Shown piece by piece: positions 22,283 through 31,746 of a DNA stretch of 64,000 bases. Both the position numbers and the translations under genes were made by a program. The notes under the pieces were generated by a model. The model was not told where the DNA came from. It made no database searches and worked only from the letters and a program-made list of their open reading frames with translations. Each line of letters starts with the position of its first letter. The first letter of the stretch is position 1. This stretch comes from Lamellibrachia satsuma (lineage: Eukaryota; Annelida; Polychaeta; Sabellida; Siboglinidae), in assembly GCA_033239005.1 (NCBI GenBank), contig BSQZ01000021.1:8947516-9011515 (forward strand), in the 5' to 3' direction.

Positions 22283-25200
22283 ATGAAAAGACATCAGTGT
22301 CGTCACTGTGAGGTCGCCTTCGACACGTGCGCAGAACTACAACGTCACGTGCAGAGTACTCACTCGACGCCATCATGTGACTTACATTCATACTCGATGG
22401 CACTGCCTATGGTGGCGCCACGCAGCGACTATGCAAAGAGAGCGAAATACGCATGCGAGAAATGCGGTGTCACCTTCGAGAGATATAACAACCTACAGCG
22501 TCACGTAAGGTCGGTATGTAGAGGTAGTAGTAGAAGTAGTAGAAGTAGTAGTAGTAGTAGTAATAGTAGTAGTAATAGAGAAAAAACCGTCTACGCGTGT
22601 AAGAAATGCGGACGGAAGTTCGAAAGACGTTACAATCTGACCATGCACGCACGAACCGCGTGTGCCGACTTCACCGAGCCACCAGCACCAAAGAGATCAA
22701 TAAGAGAGGACACTACCCCATCCCACCATCCACTCGTTACCGAGGAAGATCCGTTAGACCCACCTGATCGACTTCCCTTCGACGATACTCTGTCGACGGA
22801 GTTGCTAGATGTCGTTCGTGCGCACTGGTCTGCTATACGGACCCACGTGTTCAGAGGTCCTCTCCAATGCAGGTACGATTACAGATTAATCACACTAGAC
22901 ACGACCGACTTCGAACTGTCTTTGAAGATCATGTTCCAGGTACAGACCACCGCGTTCAAGATTAACCTCAGTTACGGGTTCATTCTGAGAAACAAGAACA
23001 CAGGTCAATACAAGTACCATCATACCTCTTGTAATTGCTGTGGACGCTACCTGGACGAACCCAGTCTCGTCACCAACAGCAAGGACTTTAATAAATTTCT
23101 CGAACGCATCCGAGAACCCGACCTCTTGCAATGGGCCATCAATCAAAGACCGGATTCTGCGTGGGTGTGCGAACTCGTGACGAATGTCACTTTTTTCATT
23201 AATCGCATCATCGATCATCCTATAGGATGTGTAGGCATGATTTCTCTACCATCCTACATCAAGAGGAAGAAAAGCATCATCGAACTGGAAACGGATCCCA
23301 TCCATAACAAGAGGTACAAAGATAACCTGTGTCTGTTCCGATGTCTGGCCCTTCATCGAGGATGCGATCTATATCGATTGGAACTGGCGGTAAAGACGCT
23401 GTAAGAGACATACGACCGAGATCACGTACCCATGAAAGAATTTACAGGGGTCACGCTGGATGACCTCTATCGCGTCGAGACCACGTTCCAAACGAACGTG
23501 TGCGTGTAGCACCTTGTCAAACCGGATGAGGAGGACGGTAGGTCGACTGCCGAACTGGTCCGTCGATCGTTATGCAAGTACCCCGAAACAATGTATCTCA
23601 ACCTTCACGGGAGACATTTTTCATTCATCCAAGATGTCCGCATGTACTGCAACTCGTATCGATGTCGGAAGTGCGGTGACTCGTTATGGAAAGAGGCATC
23701 GAAGCTGTATCGACACGAGCGCACGTGTACGGGGGGTGTGCGTCGAGTCTATCCTGGTGGCGTGTGCCATTCCACACCATCGGTGTTCGAACGTCTGGAC
23801 GATGAGAACATTCGCGTGGCTGAATCGTTGCGTTACTATCCGTATCGAGCCACCTTTGATTTCGAGTGTTGGTTCGACACGGAACAACTTCCGTCGGACA
23901 GTGACAAGATCCACTGGGTGGCGCGTCACGTTCCACTGAGCATCAGCGTAGCATCCAACGTGCCCGGCCACGAGCGAGTGCAATGTCTCGTCACGGATGG
24001 AGACACCAACAAGTTGGTGAGTAGAATGATGAATATCTTACAAGCGATGAGTGACACCGCGTACGACAAGATCAAACACTCGTACGAAGATGTCTTGGAT
24101 CAACTCGCAGAGGAACTGACGAAATGGGACGAAACTGAGAAGGCTGCACGATCAGCCGTCGATAAGAAGAAATCTCGTCCAACGACCAATCCATACAAAA
24201 AGCTGATGGGACAACTCTATGGATGGATGCATCAGTTACCTGTCATCGGGTTCAATTCGGGTAAGTATGATCTCAATGCCATCAAACAGTTTCTCATACC
24301 CTACTTCTTATCCACCGGATCAAAGGAACAAGAGGACCAAGAAGAACAAGAAGAACAAGAAGAACAAGACGATAAAGATGAAGAGAATGAGGGTGTCGGG
24401 ACTTTTTTCGTCATCAAACGCAACAACACTTTCATGTGTCTTTCGACGGATCAGCTGAAATTCCTAGACATGACCAACTACATAGCTCCCGGGTTCAGTT
24501 ACGACAAGTATCTGAAGGCATACGGATGCGAGGTGACAAAAGGTCATTTCCCGTACGAGTACATGGACCGACTGGAGAGACTCGACGACATTGCACTTCC
24601 ATCGAAACAGGCCTTCTTCAGTCGACTGAAGAACGAAGGTATTTCCGACGAGGATTATGCCAGTTGTCAAGAGGCCTGGCGCGACAATTCCATGACGACT
24701 TTGCGAGACTTTCTCGTCTGGTACAACAACGGAGACGTGGTTCCCTTTCTACAGGCCATCGACAGACAGTTTGCCTTCTACGAACAACGTGGCATAGACA
24801 TGTTCAAGCAAGGCATCAGCTTACCTGGTCTGACCTTGCTCTACCTGTTCAACGACCTTCCCGAGAAGACCTACTTTACCATCTTCAACGAGAAGAATAA
24901 AGATCTTCATCACCTCGTCAAAGATCACGTGGTTGCAGGGGCTTCGCTCATTTTTCATCGCTATCACGAGAAAGGGGTCACCACGCTATGTCAGAACGAG
25001 TACGGAGAGGCCGCTCGTCCTTGTAGGTCCATCGTCGGATACGATGCCAATGCCCTGTACTTGTGGTCACTCATGCAAGACATGCCTATGGGATGGTACA
25101 CGCGACGACGGGAAGAGAAAGATTTCCGACCGGAATCGGCGCAGCTGTACGGTCAGATGGCTGCGGAATGGTTGACTTGGGAATCCGAACGTACGGGACG

Positions 25201-26771
25201 CTTCATACGACACCAGATCAACAGTAGAGTGAAGAGAATAGGCAAACTGCTGGTGGACGGGTGGTGCAGCGAGACGAAAACGGCTTATCAGTACCACGGA
25301 TGTTTTTTTCCATGGTCACTCGTGCACTGGCAAAGAGGTCAACGAGGTCAACGGGAAACCCATGGCTGAACTGCTCGACGAGACCCGAAAGAACACCGTC
25401 TACCTCCGTCACTTTGTCAAAGTCGTAGAGATGTGGGAATGCGAGTGGAAAAAGACGAGACGAGATCCTGTCGTGAAAAAGCTTCTGGATGCTGCATTTC
25501 CGCGACGACGTCACGCACGATGGACGAAGACGTCACAACAGATACTGAACGGCGTGGGTGCCGGAACCGTGTTCGGTCTGATCGAGTGTGACCTTCGCGT
25601 ACCGGAAGCATTGCGTGAACACTTTGCCGAGATGCAGCCCGTGTTCAAGAACATCCGACTGACACGCGACGATCTCGGACCGTTCATGCGCCGATACGCC
25701 GAGGAGCACAACATCATGACGACACCGAGACGCATGCTCGTGGGTAGTTATCGAGGGGATAAGATCCTGCTTGCCACGCCTCTGCTGCGATGGTACATGG
25801 ACCACGGTCTCGAGGTGACGCACGTGTATCAGGTCGTCGAGTACGATCCCGTCCCGTGTTTCAGACGGTTCGGCGATGCAGTGTCCACGGCGCGACGCGA
25901 AGGAGACGTCCACTCGCACAAGGCCATCATCGCAGACACCATGAAGTTGCTGGGGAACTCGGGTTACGGAAAGACCATAACCAACGTGGACCGACATCGC
26001 AACGTCAATTATTGCAAGGAGAAGGCGGCATCGCTCTTGGTCAACAATAGGAGATTCCGACAACTCGATGTCATCGTGGACGATGCGTACGAGATAGAGA
26101 TGAACAAGAAGACCGTCACGTACACCCTACCCGTACACGTGGGATTCTTCGTTCTGCAGTACGCCAAGATGCGCATGTTGCAGTTCTATTACGACTTCAT
26201 CGACAGGTACCTGGAGCGCCCTCTTTTTCAGTACTGCGAGACAGATACAGATTTTGCCTATTTGGCCTTGGCCGGCGAGTCCGTCGACGCCCTCGTGACT
26301 CCGGAACTACGAGAACATTACTTCCGGCACCGCTCCGATTGGTTGCCGTCCGAATGTTGCGACGACCATCGGAACGAGTACGTGCGCTGTCGACTCGCCA
26401 ATAGACCGTGGGTCGGCGACGAGGCGTGCTGTAAAGCGCGTAGGGCGTACGATAAGAGGACACCTGGTCTGTTCAAGGTGGAGTGGTCCGGCGACGGGTT
26501 CGTGGGGTTGTGTAGCAAGACGTACTATTGTTTCGGACCCACCGACAAATACAGCACCAAAGGACTGAGCAAACGTCACAACGACATCGACAAGAACGCG
26601 TTCCTGGAGGTGCTCACCAACCGTCGGAGCGGAAGTGGAAAGAACCGCGGGTTCCGGGTGTGTCACTCGACCGTGTTGACGTACGTGCAGGAACGAGCGG
26701 CTCTCACCTACTTCTACGCCAAACGAGTGGTGCACGAGGACGGGGTGAGTACAGGTCCGGTGGACGTGTAG
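22283..26771 (+). pseudogene. Protein-primed type B DNA polymerase, disrupted
   Basis: Polinton replicase (DNA_pol_B_2 family). N-terminal C2H2-type fingers (CRHC, CEKC, CKKC), a CNCC cluster, then an NLCLFRCLAL block at about 23325. Later: a CRKCGDS finger, exonuclease I (FDFE, about 23855), exonuclease II (FNSGKYDLN, about 24250), exonuclease III (YNNGDVV, about 24725). Polymerase motifs A (YDANALYLWSL, about 25040), B (KLLGNSGYGKT, about 25945) and C (ETDTDF, about 26240). I chose ATG 22283 because it follows the TATA/initiator. Breaks: in-frame stops at 23402-23404 and 23507-23509, and a frameshift in the T run at about 25303-25309. Catalytic motifs remain readable. As written it cannot be made full length. 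Confidence 0.9.
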
Positions 26772-26805
26772 AAAAGGACGATGCACTGCGGTCGTCTTTC
26801 ATAAG
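26769..26805 (+). promoter_or_regulatory. Possible ATPase promoter overlapping the PolB stop
   Basis: GTGTAGAAAAGG contains the PolB stop and resembles a TATA element. TTTCATAAG lies about 33 bases downstream. Weaker than the next two, but follows the same pattern. Confidence 0.3.
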
Positions 26806-26810
26806 CGACC

Positions 26811-27437
26811 ATGGACGCGCGGTGGAAACATCCTTTCACGTGCATCGTCGCCGGTCCGACGGGATGCGGCAAAAGTACTTTCGTGACGCGTATGCTACGT
26901 CACGCTGCTGCGATGATCGATCCAGCTCCCGAACGGATCACGTGGTGTTACGGAGAATGGCAAGAGGCTTACGCAACGATGGACTTGATGAACGTGCGCT
27001 TCGAGGAAGGGTTGCCGGGTGCTAGCATGTTCGATTTGTCGACGAGGAACCTCATCGTCATAGACGATCTCATGGCAGAAACGGACGAACGTGTCACGAC
27101 CTTGTTCACTAAAAAGAGTCACCACAGGAACACGTCCGTGCTGTATCTCGTACAGAACCTGTTCCCAAAAAACAAAGAGAGTCGTACCATCAGTCTGAAT
27201 TCTCAGTACATGGTGGTGTTCAAGAATCCTCGTGACGCATCGCAGATGTCGCACTTGGCTCGACAGATGTATCCGGGGCGCGCCAAATTCGTTCAAGAGG
27301 CTTTTAAAGACGCCACTTCGGTACCGTACGGCTATCTATTGGTCGATCTCAAACAGGACACGCCCGAGGACATGCGTCTGCGCACGGCCATCTTTCCAGA
27401 CGAGGGTGTTCAGTATGTGTACTTGCCGAAGGTATAA
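26811..27437 (+). CDS. Packaging ATPase (FtsK/HerA-type, A32-like)
   Basis: A 208-residue protein that would power packaging of the linear dsDNA genome into the capsid. Walker A GPTGCGKST at residues 15-23; Walker B LIVIDD at 81-86 followed by LMAETDERV; a sensor-like block with VQNLFPKNKESRTISLNSQY, then VVFKNPRDASQ. Length and motif spacing match Polinton/adintovirus ATPases. The ATG follows the PolB stop by about 40 bases in CGACCATGG context. The frame is intact, unlike PolB before it. Its stop codon is part of the TATA box of the next gene. Confidence 0.93.
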   Translation: MDARWKHPFTCIVAGPTGCGKSTFVTRMLRHAAAMIDPAPERITWCYGEWQEAYATMDLMNVRFEEGLPGASMFDLSTRNLIVIDDLMAETDERVTTLFTKKSHHRNTSVLYLVQNLFPKNKESRTISLNSQYMVVFKNPRDASQMSHLARQMYPGRAKFVQEAFKDATSVPYGYLLVDLKQDTPEDMRLRTAIFPDEGVQYVYLPKV

Positions 27438-27466
27438 AAAGACCGCACGCGTGGATAGTCTCTTCA
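27432..27466 (+). promoter_or_regulatory. TATA/initiator promoter overlapping the ATPase stop codon
   Basis: GGTATAAAAAGACC at 27431; the ATPase stop TAA lies within TATAAAAA. CTTCATTCC places an initiator about 31 bases downstream, just before ATG 27475. Confidence 0.7.
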
Positions 27467-27474
27467 TTCCCACC

Positions 27475-27876
27475 ATGTCTGCCCTGGTGAAGAGACACAT
27501 TATATGCATACAGGCGCTGAACAGGATCAAGAACAACAAACTGAAAAGAGCCATCATCGAAAACGCTGACGCCGATCTGTTGTGTGCGCTAGCCGAGTGT
27601 GCCTACAACATATTAAAACAGAACATTCCATTGTCTGCATTACAGAGGCGTCGTTTGAGTAAATACAGGAAGAAGTTACGCGAGTTGGCTCACAGTCGAA
27701 CGTCGGCTGGCAGAAGAAGACGCCTCTTGCTGCAACGACAGGTCGGTGAAGGACAGAGCGGAGGGTTCCTATCAGCCTTCCTAGCACCGTTGGCAAGTTC
27801 GGTGTTTCTACCCTTGCTTCGAGAGGTGCTGCTCCCGGAATCAACCAGGTCGCGCCACCTTCGTTCGGGAGGCTAG
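27475..27876 (+). CDS. Small basic virion-type protein with hydrophobic tail
   Basis: 133 residues from the ATG in CCACCATGT context. An N-terminal helical part (LVKRHIICIQALNRIKNN, ADADLLCALAECAYNIL), PLSALQRRRLSKYRKKLREL, a strongly basic stretch (SAGRRRRLLLQRQ), then GGFLSAFLAPLASSVFLPLL. This is a conserved small family beside the ATPase in animal Polintons/adintoviruses. The combination of basic region and glycine-initiated hydrophobic segment suggests a DNA-binding or membrane-active virion component, comparable in style to adenovirus core/lytic peptides. That role is inference. The frame is intact. Confidence 0.7.
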   Translation: MSALVKRHIICIQALNRIKNNKLKRAIIENADADLLCALAECAYNILKQNIPLSALQRRRLSKYRKKLRELAHSRTSAGRRRRLLLQRQVGEGQSGGFLSAFLAPLASSVFLPLLREVLLPESTRSRHLRSGG

Positions 27877-27880
27877 ATAC

Positions 27881-28644
27881 ATGGAACACGCACGCAAGAT
27901 GGACACGCTTCGATCACCCCCACTCCCGACGGATACCTTAGGTAAGAAGGTGCGAGCTCTCGACGACGAGATGACGACCATCCTCGACAGAAAGGACCTC
28001 GACGACAGGACCAAGGTAACATTGTATAATCAGGTGTTGCAACGGTATAACGTCTTGTCCGATAAACACGCCAAGGAACCGACACGAGTGATCGCAGTGA
28101 ACGATTCTGGAGCGGGGGCGGGGGCGGGGGCGGGGGCGGAGGAAGCTCCTGCTCTTGCTAGCGAGATAGAGGCCGACTTCGTGGATACCGTCCCCAAGAC
28201 CATGCAAGGCAGAGCCAGACGGTTGATGGAATGTATGAAAAGAAACATGTCTTGGACCGCCGTGGCGAACTGATACACGAGGGTGTGCCCATTGCCGGAA
28301 GTAACGTGGTGGATCTCGTGAATGATGTGTTGCGTAAGAGAAAAACCAATCCAACGGGATGGCAACCGTTTGCAAGACAACACCGTGCCATGAACCTGCC
28401 CATGGAGTTGGTCGGTAACGTCGCTAGGAGAGACTACATACGTCAGGCACCGACGCCGACGGCATCCACTCCAGGTCGTCGTCGAATACCGGCTACTCCT
28501 CGCTCTGGTGGTAGCGCAAGAAGATCGCTCAGTTGGACACCCCTCGCTCGTCGACGCGGTCAAATGGAACATTCCATGCTCACCCCACCTCCAGAACGTC
28601 AACGCAAGGCACTGGAGTCATTGGCTAGTTGGGAAGGCATTTAA
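27881..28644 (+). pseudogene. Conserved Polinton coiled protein, frameshifted
   Basis: The first part (27881-28273) begins MEHARKMDTL and has a helical stretch (KKVRALDDEMTTILDRKDL, VTLYNQVLQRYNVLSDKH), an Ala/Gly repeat run GAGAGAGA from GCGGGG repeats, and VPKTMQGRARRLMECM. The second part continues in another frame from about 28235: DRRGELIHEGVPIAGSN, VVDLVNDVLRKRKTNPTGW, FARQHRAMNLPMELVGN and an Arg/Ser-rich tail to 28644. From memory of the family, these halves are normally one protein of about 250-280 residues, so a frameshift lies near 28235-28260. Function unknown; it always sits in the virion gene block. Its TAA forms part of a TATTTAAG-like element conserved in B. Confidence 0.7.
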
Positions 28645-28674
28645 GTCGTTGCAACACGTGTCCACAGCTCAGTG
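28637..28674 (+). promoter_or_regulatory. TATA-like element and initiator overlapping the coiled-protein stop
   Basis: CATTTAAG (with the stop TAA) and CTCAGTGTG about 28 bases downstream. Polinton B has ATATTTAAGAC in the same place (49811-49822 on the minus strand). Confidence 0.5.
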
Positions 28675-28683
28675 TGAACAGCG

Positions 28684-28809
28684 ATGTCGAACGATCCACA
28701 GGACACGTACTACCGTTCCGTCATCGTTACAGCATTTTGCGTTGTACTGTACTTGATTGTTGACGCTATAGTGCGATATCGTATACAACAGTCGCTCTGT
28801 AGAGTATGA
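28684..28809 (+). CDS. Tiny membrane protein 1
   Basis: 41 residues: MSNDPQDTYYRSV, then one hydrophobic segment (residues about 13-30, VIVTAFCVVLYLIVDAIV), then a short basic/Cys tail. Polinton B encodes a clear homologue (LSDPQDTYYLCVIVASFCV, minus strand near 49770), so this short frame is real. It overlaps the next gene by ATGA. Likely a type III single-pass membrane or virion protein; role unknown. Confidence 0.6.
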   Translation: MSNDPQDTYYRSVIVTAFCVVLYLIVDAIVRYRIQQSLCRV

Positions 28810-28955
28810 TTACAGTACTAGAATATAGATCATTCGTCATCGTCTTGGGTGTGGTAGTGGGTCTTCTGGTGTACGTCAGCGTACTCTTTCTTACTCGTCA
28901 CGAACCGTGCTGCGCACCGTGCTGCGCAGTAAACGTCACAACCGTCAGTCCATAG
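28806..28955 (+). CDS. Tiny membrane protein 2 with Cys-rich tail
   Basis: 49 residues from the ATG overlapping the previous stop (ATGA). One membrane segment (residues about 9-29, SFVIVLGVVVGLLVYVSVLF) is followed by TRHEPCCAPCCAVNVTTVSP. Polinton B retains the tail homologue (VTHREPCYRVNVATTANP), fused to tiny protein 1. The tight overlap suggests coupled expression from one transcript. Confidence 0.55.
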   Translation: MITVLEYRSFVIVLGVVVGLLVYVSVLFLTRHEPCCAPCCAVNVTTVSP

Positions 28956-28961
28956 GAACTC

Positions 28962-30032
28962 ATGGCACCGAAGAAAGAACGAGCACTTAGGACGGTCTAC
29001 TTCGATCCGAAAAGGGTAGGTAGTTACGGCGGACCCGATGCCTTGCGACGCGTCACGCACATATCAAGAAAAAAGGTTGCAGAATGGTTGTCGGAACAGG
29101 ACGCCTATACCCTACACAAACCGGCTAGACGTCGTTTCAAGAGACGACGCGTCATCGTGAGCGGTCTGCATCAGCAGTGGCAGGCCGATCTCGTCGATCT
29201 GTCGCATTTGAAAAAACAACGACGGTATGACCTTTCTCCTCACGGTGATCGACGTCTTCTCGAGAAAGGCCTGGTGTGTTCCCATGAAGAACAAGTCCGC
29301 GGCGTCGTTGGTAGCGGCACTTGACAGCACGTTCAGCAGAGACTGGCCAAAGATGTTGCAGACAGACCAAGGAAAGGAATTTCTGAATAGATCCGTTCAG
29401 GCTCTATTGAAGAAACACAACATCCATCACTTCTCCACGTACAACGCGGAGACGAACGCACGCATCGTGGAAAGATTCAACAGAACGTTGAAGTCACGCA
29501 TGTGGCGATACTTCACGAAACACCAGACGTGGTGCATTCGTACAACAACACCCCCCACCGCAGTATCGGCATGGCTCCTTCACAGGTGAGTCACCGTAAT
29601 CAAGAAGAGGTGTGGCAGCGTCTGTACGGTCACGACGGTAAGGGCGTGCCCAAGTTGCGCGTGTCGGATCGCGTACTTATCAGCAAGTACAAAGGTAAGT
29701 TCGAAAAGGGGTACACGGCGAATTGGAGCGAAGAGATTTTCACGATACACGAGGTTCATCCCTCCGATCCACCCGTGTTGAAGGACGATCTCGGCGAAGT
29801 GCTGGAAGGCACCTTCTACGAATTGGAGTTGCAGAAGGTGTTGGTACCCCCCGATAAACTGTTCTACGTGCAAGAGGTCCTGGACCGTCGCAAGGTAGGT
29901 GGACGAAATCAAGTTTTCGTGAAATGGTTCGGCTACCCCTCCAAATTCAACAGCTGGATAGATGCCAAGGCACTGGTGCAGTCTACTATAAAGACTAGCC
30001 ACGCGTTCGGTAAGACTTCAGTCGAGAAATGA
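28962..30032 (+). pseudogene. Polinton integrase with chromodomain, frameshifted (A)
   Basis: Retrovirus-like DDE integrase that inserts the element with a 6-bp duplication. The N-terminal part reads YFDPKRVGSYGGPDAL and WLSEQDAYTLHKPARR; the core has QWQADLVDL, TDQGKEFLN and VERFNRTLKSR. The C-terminal part has SDRVLISKYKGKFEKGY and a chromodomain (VFVKWFGYPSKFNSW). Compared with the intact B copy, A has lost 2 bases near 29213-29222 and about 28 bases near 29527. It is therefore broken into three frames. The stop overlaps the next start by ATGA. Confidence 0.9.
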
Positions 30033-30370
30033 CACATGACACGACAACACGAGACTTCACCGTCGTCGAACAGGAGGAACAAGAGGACGTAGCAGTAGTA
30101 GCAGCAGCGGAGGACAGTACTGACGCGCAGATCGCAGAGGACAGCAGCAGCAGCAGCAGCAGCAGCACTCCTTGGCATCTGTTCGGTACTGTGTGTCCTA
30201 AAGAGGAAATAGTCTTTCTGTGTCAGGTGCTCGTCTTGTTTACGGTCATTCTCATAAGCATTTACAATCTGACCACAGGTCACGAGAATTCTACTCTGTG
30301 GACGGCTCTGTTGAGTAGTTCTTTGGGTTACCTGCTCCCCAATCCCACGTTGAGACGTAATGGCGACTGA
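30029..30370 (+). CDS. Membrane protein with acidic N-terminus
   Basis: 113 residues: an acidic, Ser-rich N-terminal half (EQEEQEDVAVV, SSSSSSSTPWHLFG), then VCPKEEIVFLCQVLVLFTVI as the main membrane segment, a loop NLTTGHENS, a second weak hydrophobic segment and LLPNPTLRRNGD. Polinton B has a full-length homologue (48495-48145), about 85% identical in the C-terminal half. It overlaps both neighbours by a few bases. A conserved small membrane protein in the virion block of such elements; role unknown. Confidence 0.7.
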   Translation: MTHDTTTRDFTVVEQEEQEDVAVVAAAEDSTDAQIAEDSSSSSSSSTPWHLFGTVCPKEEIVFLCQVLVLFTVILISIYNLTTGHENSTLWTALLSSSLGYLLPNPTLRRNGD

Positions 30371-31325
30371 TTTCTACCTGACACTGCCTAGCAACGCTTC
30401 CATGAAGATGTATCCCAACAATACGTTGGCTCATTACATCACAGACTTACCTCGACTTATCGATCTGACTGGCGAGTGGGAATGCGGGGTGGCAGAAATA
30501 CAGTACCCGCATACGTGGTACAACATAGGAATATACGACACCTGGTTCTTCCTTAACGAGACTATTGCTATGGGTCTAACCCCGAGTGCAAAGATCAGTG
30601 CTGGATATTACAAGACTCCCGTGATATTGATGAATCACGTCAACAAGGGACTGAAGAGTATGGCGACGGATAAGATGCGAGCAAAGTTGACCTACAGTTC
30701 CATCACTCAAAAAATGACGATGCACATGACACCAGGCACCGAGTTCACTGTACCTCGCCGCAGTGCGTTGGGAAGAATGTTAGGTTTCGAACCGCCGGTG
30801 GTCAGCAGTCCGTCAGCATCCCCACCACCACCACCGTCGCCGTCAGCAGAGACACCACTGCCACCAGAACTACTCGAAGCGCTGGCCAATGCAAACGAGC
30901 GCACATACATCCATCCGAATCTACGTGATCTACGTGGACGGAATCTCGGTCTCACACCGTCGGCCACCGTGGTTATGCCACCCAAAGAGACTCCCGATGA
31001 TCCGTATACCTATCGTAAAGAGGCCGAACACGTTTTGCAGATGGATCAAGGGTTCGATACCATATACGTTTACACGGACGTCGTGGAGTCTCGCATAGTA
31101 GGTGACACTGTCGCGCCTTTGTTGCGAGCCCTCCCGGTTGCCGGAAGTCACGGCGAAATGGTATCCGATAGGTTCACTAACATTCACTACGTGCCTCTGT
31201 TGTACTCGCAGTTCAAGTCGATTGAAATAGATATAAGGGACGACATCGGACGGCGCGTGCCATTCGAGTACAGTAGAGTGACCGTGACGCTTCATTTTCG
31301 ACGGCGCAGGATCGGACTGTTCTGA
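30360..31325 (+). CDS. Minor capsid (penton-type) protein
   Basis: 321 residues. The N-terminal half is highly conserved in animal Polintons (FYLTLPSNASMKMYPNNTL, LTGEWECGVAEIQYPHTWYN). A Pro/Ser-rich insert follows at residues about 145-170 (PPPPPSPSAE), then a C-terminal block ending FEYSRVTVTLHFRRRR. Beta-rich pattern and position before the major capsid gene fit the single jelly-roll vertex protein. I rely on family memory for this; the fold is not provable by eye. The ATG overlaps the previous gene by 11 bases. The frame is intact. B carries only the first part. Confidence 0.75.
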   Translation: MATDFYLTLPSNASMKMYPNNTLAHYITDLPRLIDLTGEWECGVAEIQYPHTWYNIGIYDTWFFLNETIAMGLTPSAKISAGYYKTPVILMNHVNKGLKSMATDKMRAKLTYSSITQKMTMHMTPGTEFTVPRRSALGRMLGFEPPVVSSPSASPPPPPSPSAETPLPPELLEALANANERTYIHPNLRDLRGRNLGLTPSATVVMPPKETPDDPYTYRKEAEHVLQMDQGFDTIYVYTDVVESRIVGDTVAPLLRALPVAGSHGEMVSDRFTNIHYVPLLYSQFKSIEIDIRDDIGRRVPFEYSRVTVTLHFRRRRIGLF

Positions 31326-31327
31326 AG

Positions 31328-31588
31328 ATGAATTACAACGAGTATTACGCGCGTCAGGCGGGTGGTGCGCTGCCCTACTTCGCCGGTGCTCAATACCAGC
31401 GGGGTCACGGACTAGGCAGTCTGTTCACCGGTCTGCTGCGCAGCGCCATGCCACTCATCAAGAGAGGTGCCGTGGCGTTGGGAAAGGGGGCGTTGAAGAC
31501 CGGCGTGCGCATAGCCGACGACGTCATGTCTGGACAGAGCATAAAAAGGCAACCAAACGACGCGTCACAGATGCCGGTAGGAATATGA
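31328..31588 (+). CDS. Small Gly-rich virion protein (pVI/core-like)
   Basis: 86 residues: YYARQAGGALPYFAGAQYQR, GHGLGSLFTGLLRSAMPLI, KRGAVALGKGALKTGVRIADDV. The GHGLG..F.GLLR.A.PL..RG pattern is a known small family next to the capsid genes of animal Polintons, with an amphipathic helix suggesting membrane or core association as in adenovirus pVI. Starts 2 bases after the minor capsid stop. Ends in TATGATG, overlapping the next small basic gene. Intact here; N-terminally cut in B. Confidence 0.65.
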   Translation: MNYNEYYARQAGGALPYFAGAQYQRGHGLGSLFTGLLRSAMPLIKRGAVALGKGALKTGVRIADDVMSGQSIKRQPNDASQMPVGI

Positions 31589-31746
31589 TGCGTAGTCTTC
31601 TGGTTCCTGGCGTGCGACCTCGTAAACCTATAAAACGCGCGCCGGCAAAGAAAGGAGTCACTTTAGCAAAGAGACGACGCAAGAGACAGACGTCCACGAA
31701 ACGCGAGGCCGACATATTCGACGACGACGATGGCATTCGTACATAA
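31585..31746 (+). CDS. Small basic protein (core-like)
   Basis: 53 residues, starting ATGATG across the previous stop: an Arg/Lys-rich middle (PIKRAPAKKGVTLAKRRRKR) and an acidic end (ADIFDDDDGIRT). The same overlapping frame exists in Polinton B (47444-47310). Composition suggests nucleic-acid binding, as in viral core proteins. It might be translated by reinitiation or as a frameshift extension of the 86-residue protein. It overlaps the major capsid start and contains its TATA box. Confidence 0.5.
   Translation: MMRSLLVPGVRPRKPIKRAPAKKGVTLAKRRRKRQTSTKREADIFDDDDGIRT
31628..31635 (+). promoter_or_regulatory. TATA box for the major capsid gene, inside the basic ORF
   Basis: CCTATAAAACGCGC at 31626, about 100 bases before the capsid ATG. 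B has GTATAAAACGCGC in the same place on the minus strand. Confidence 0.5.
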
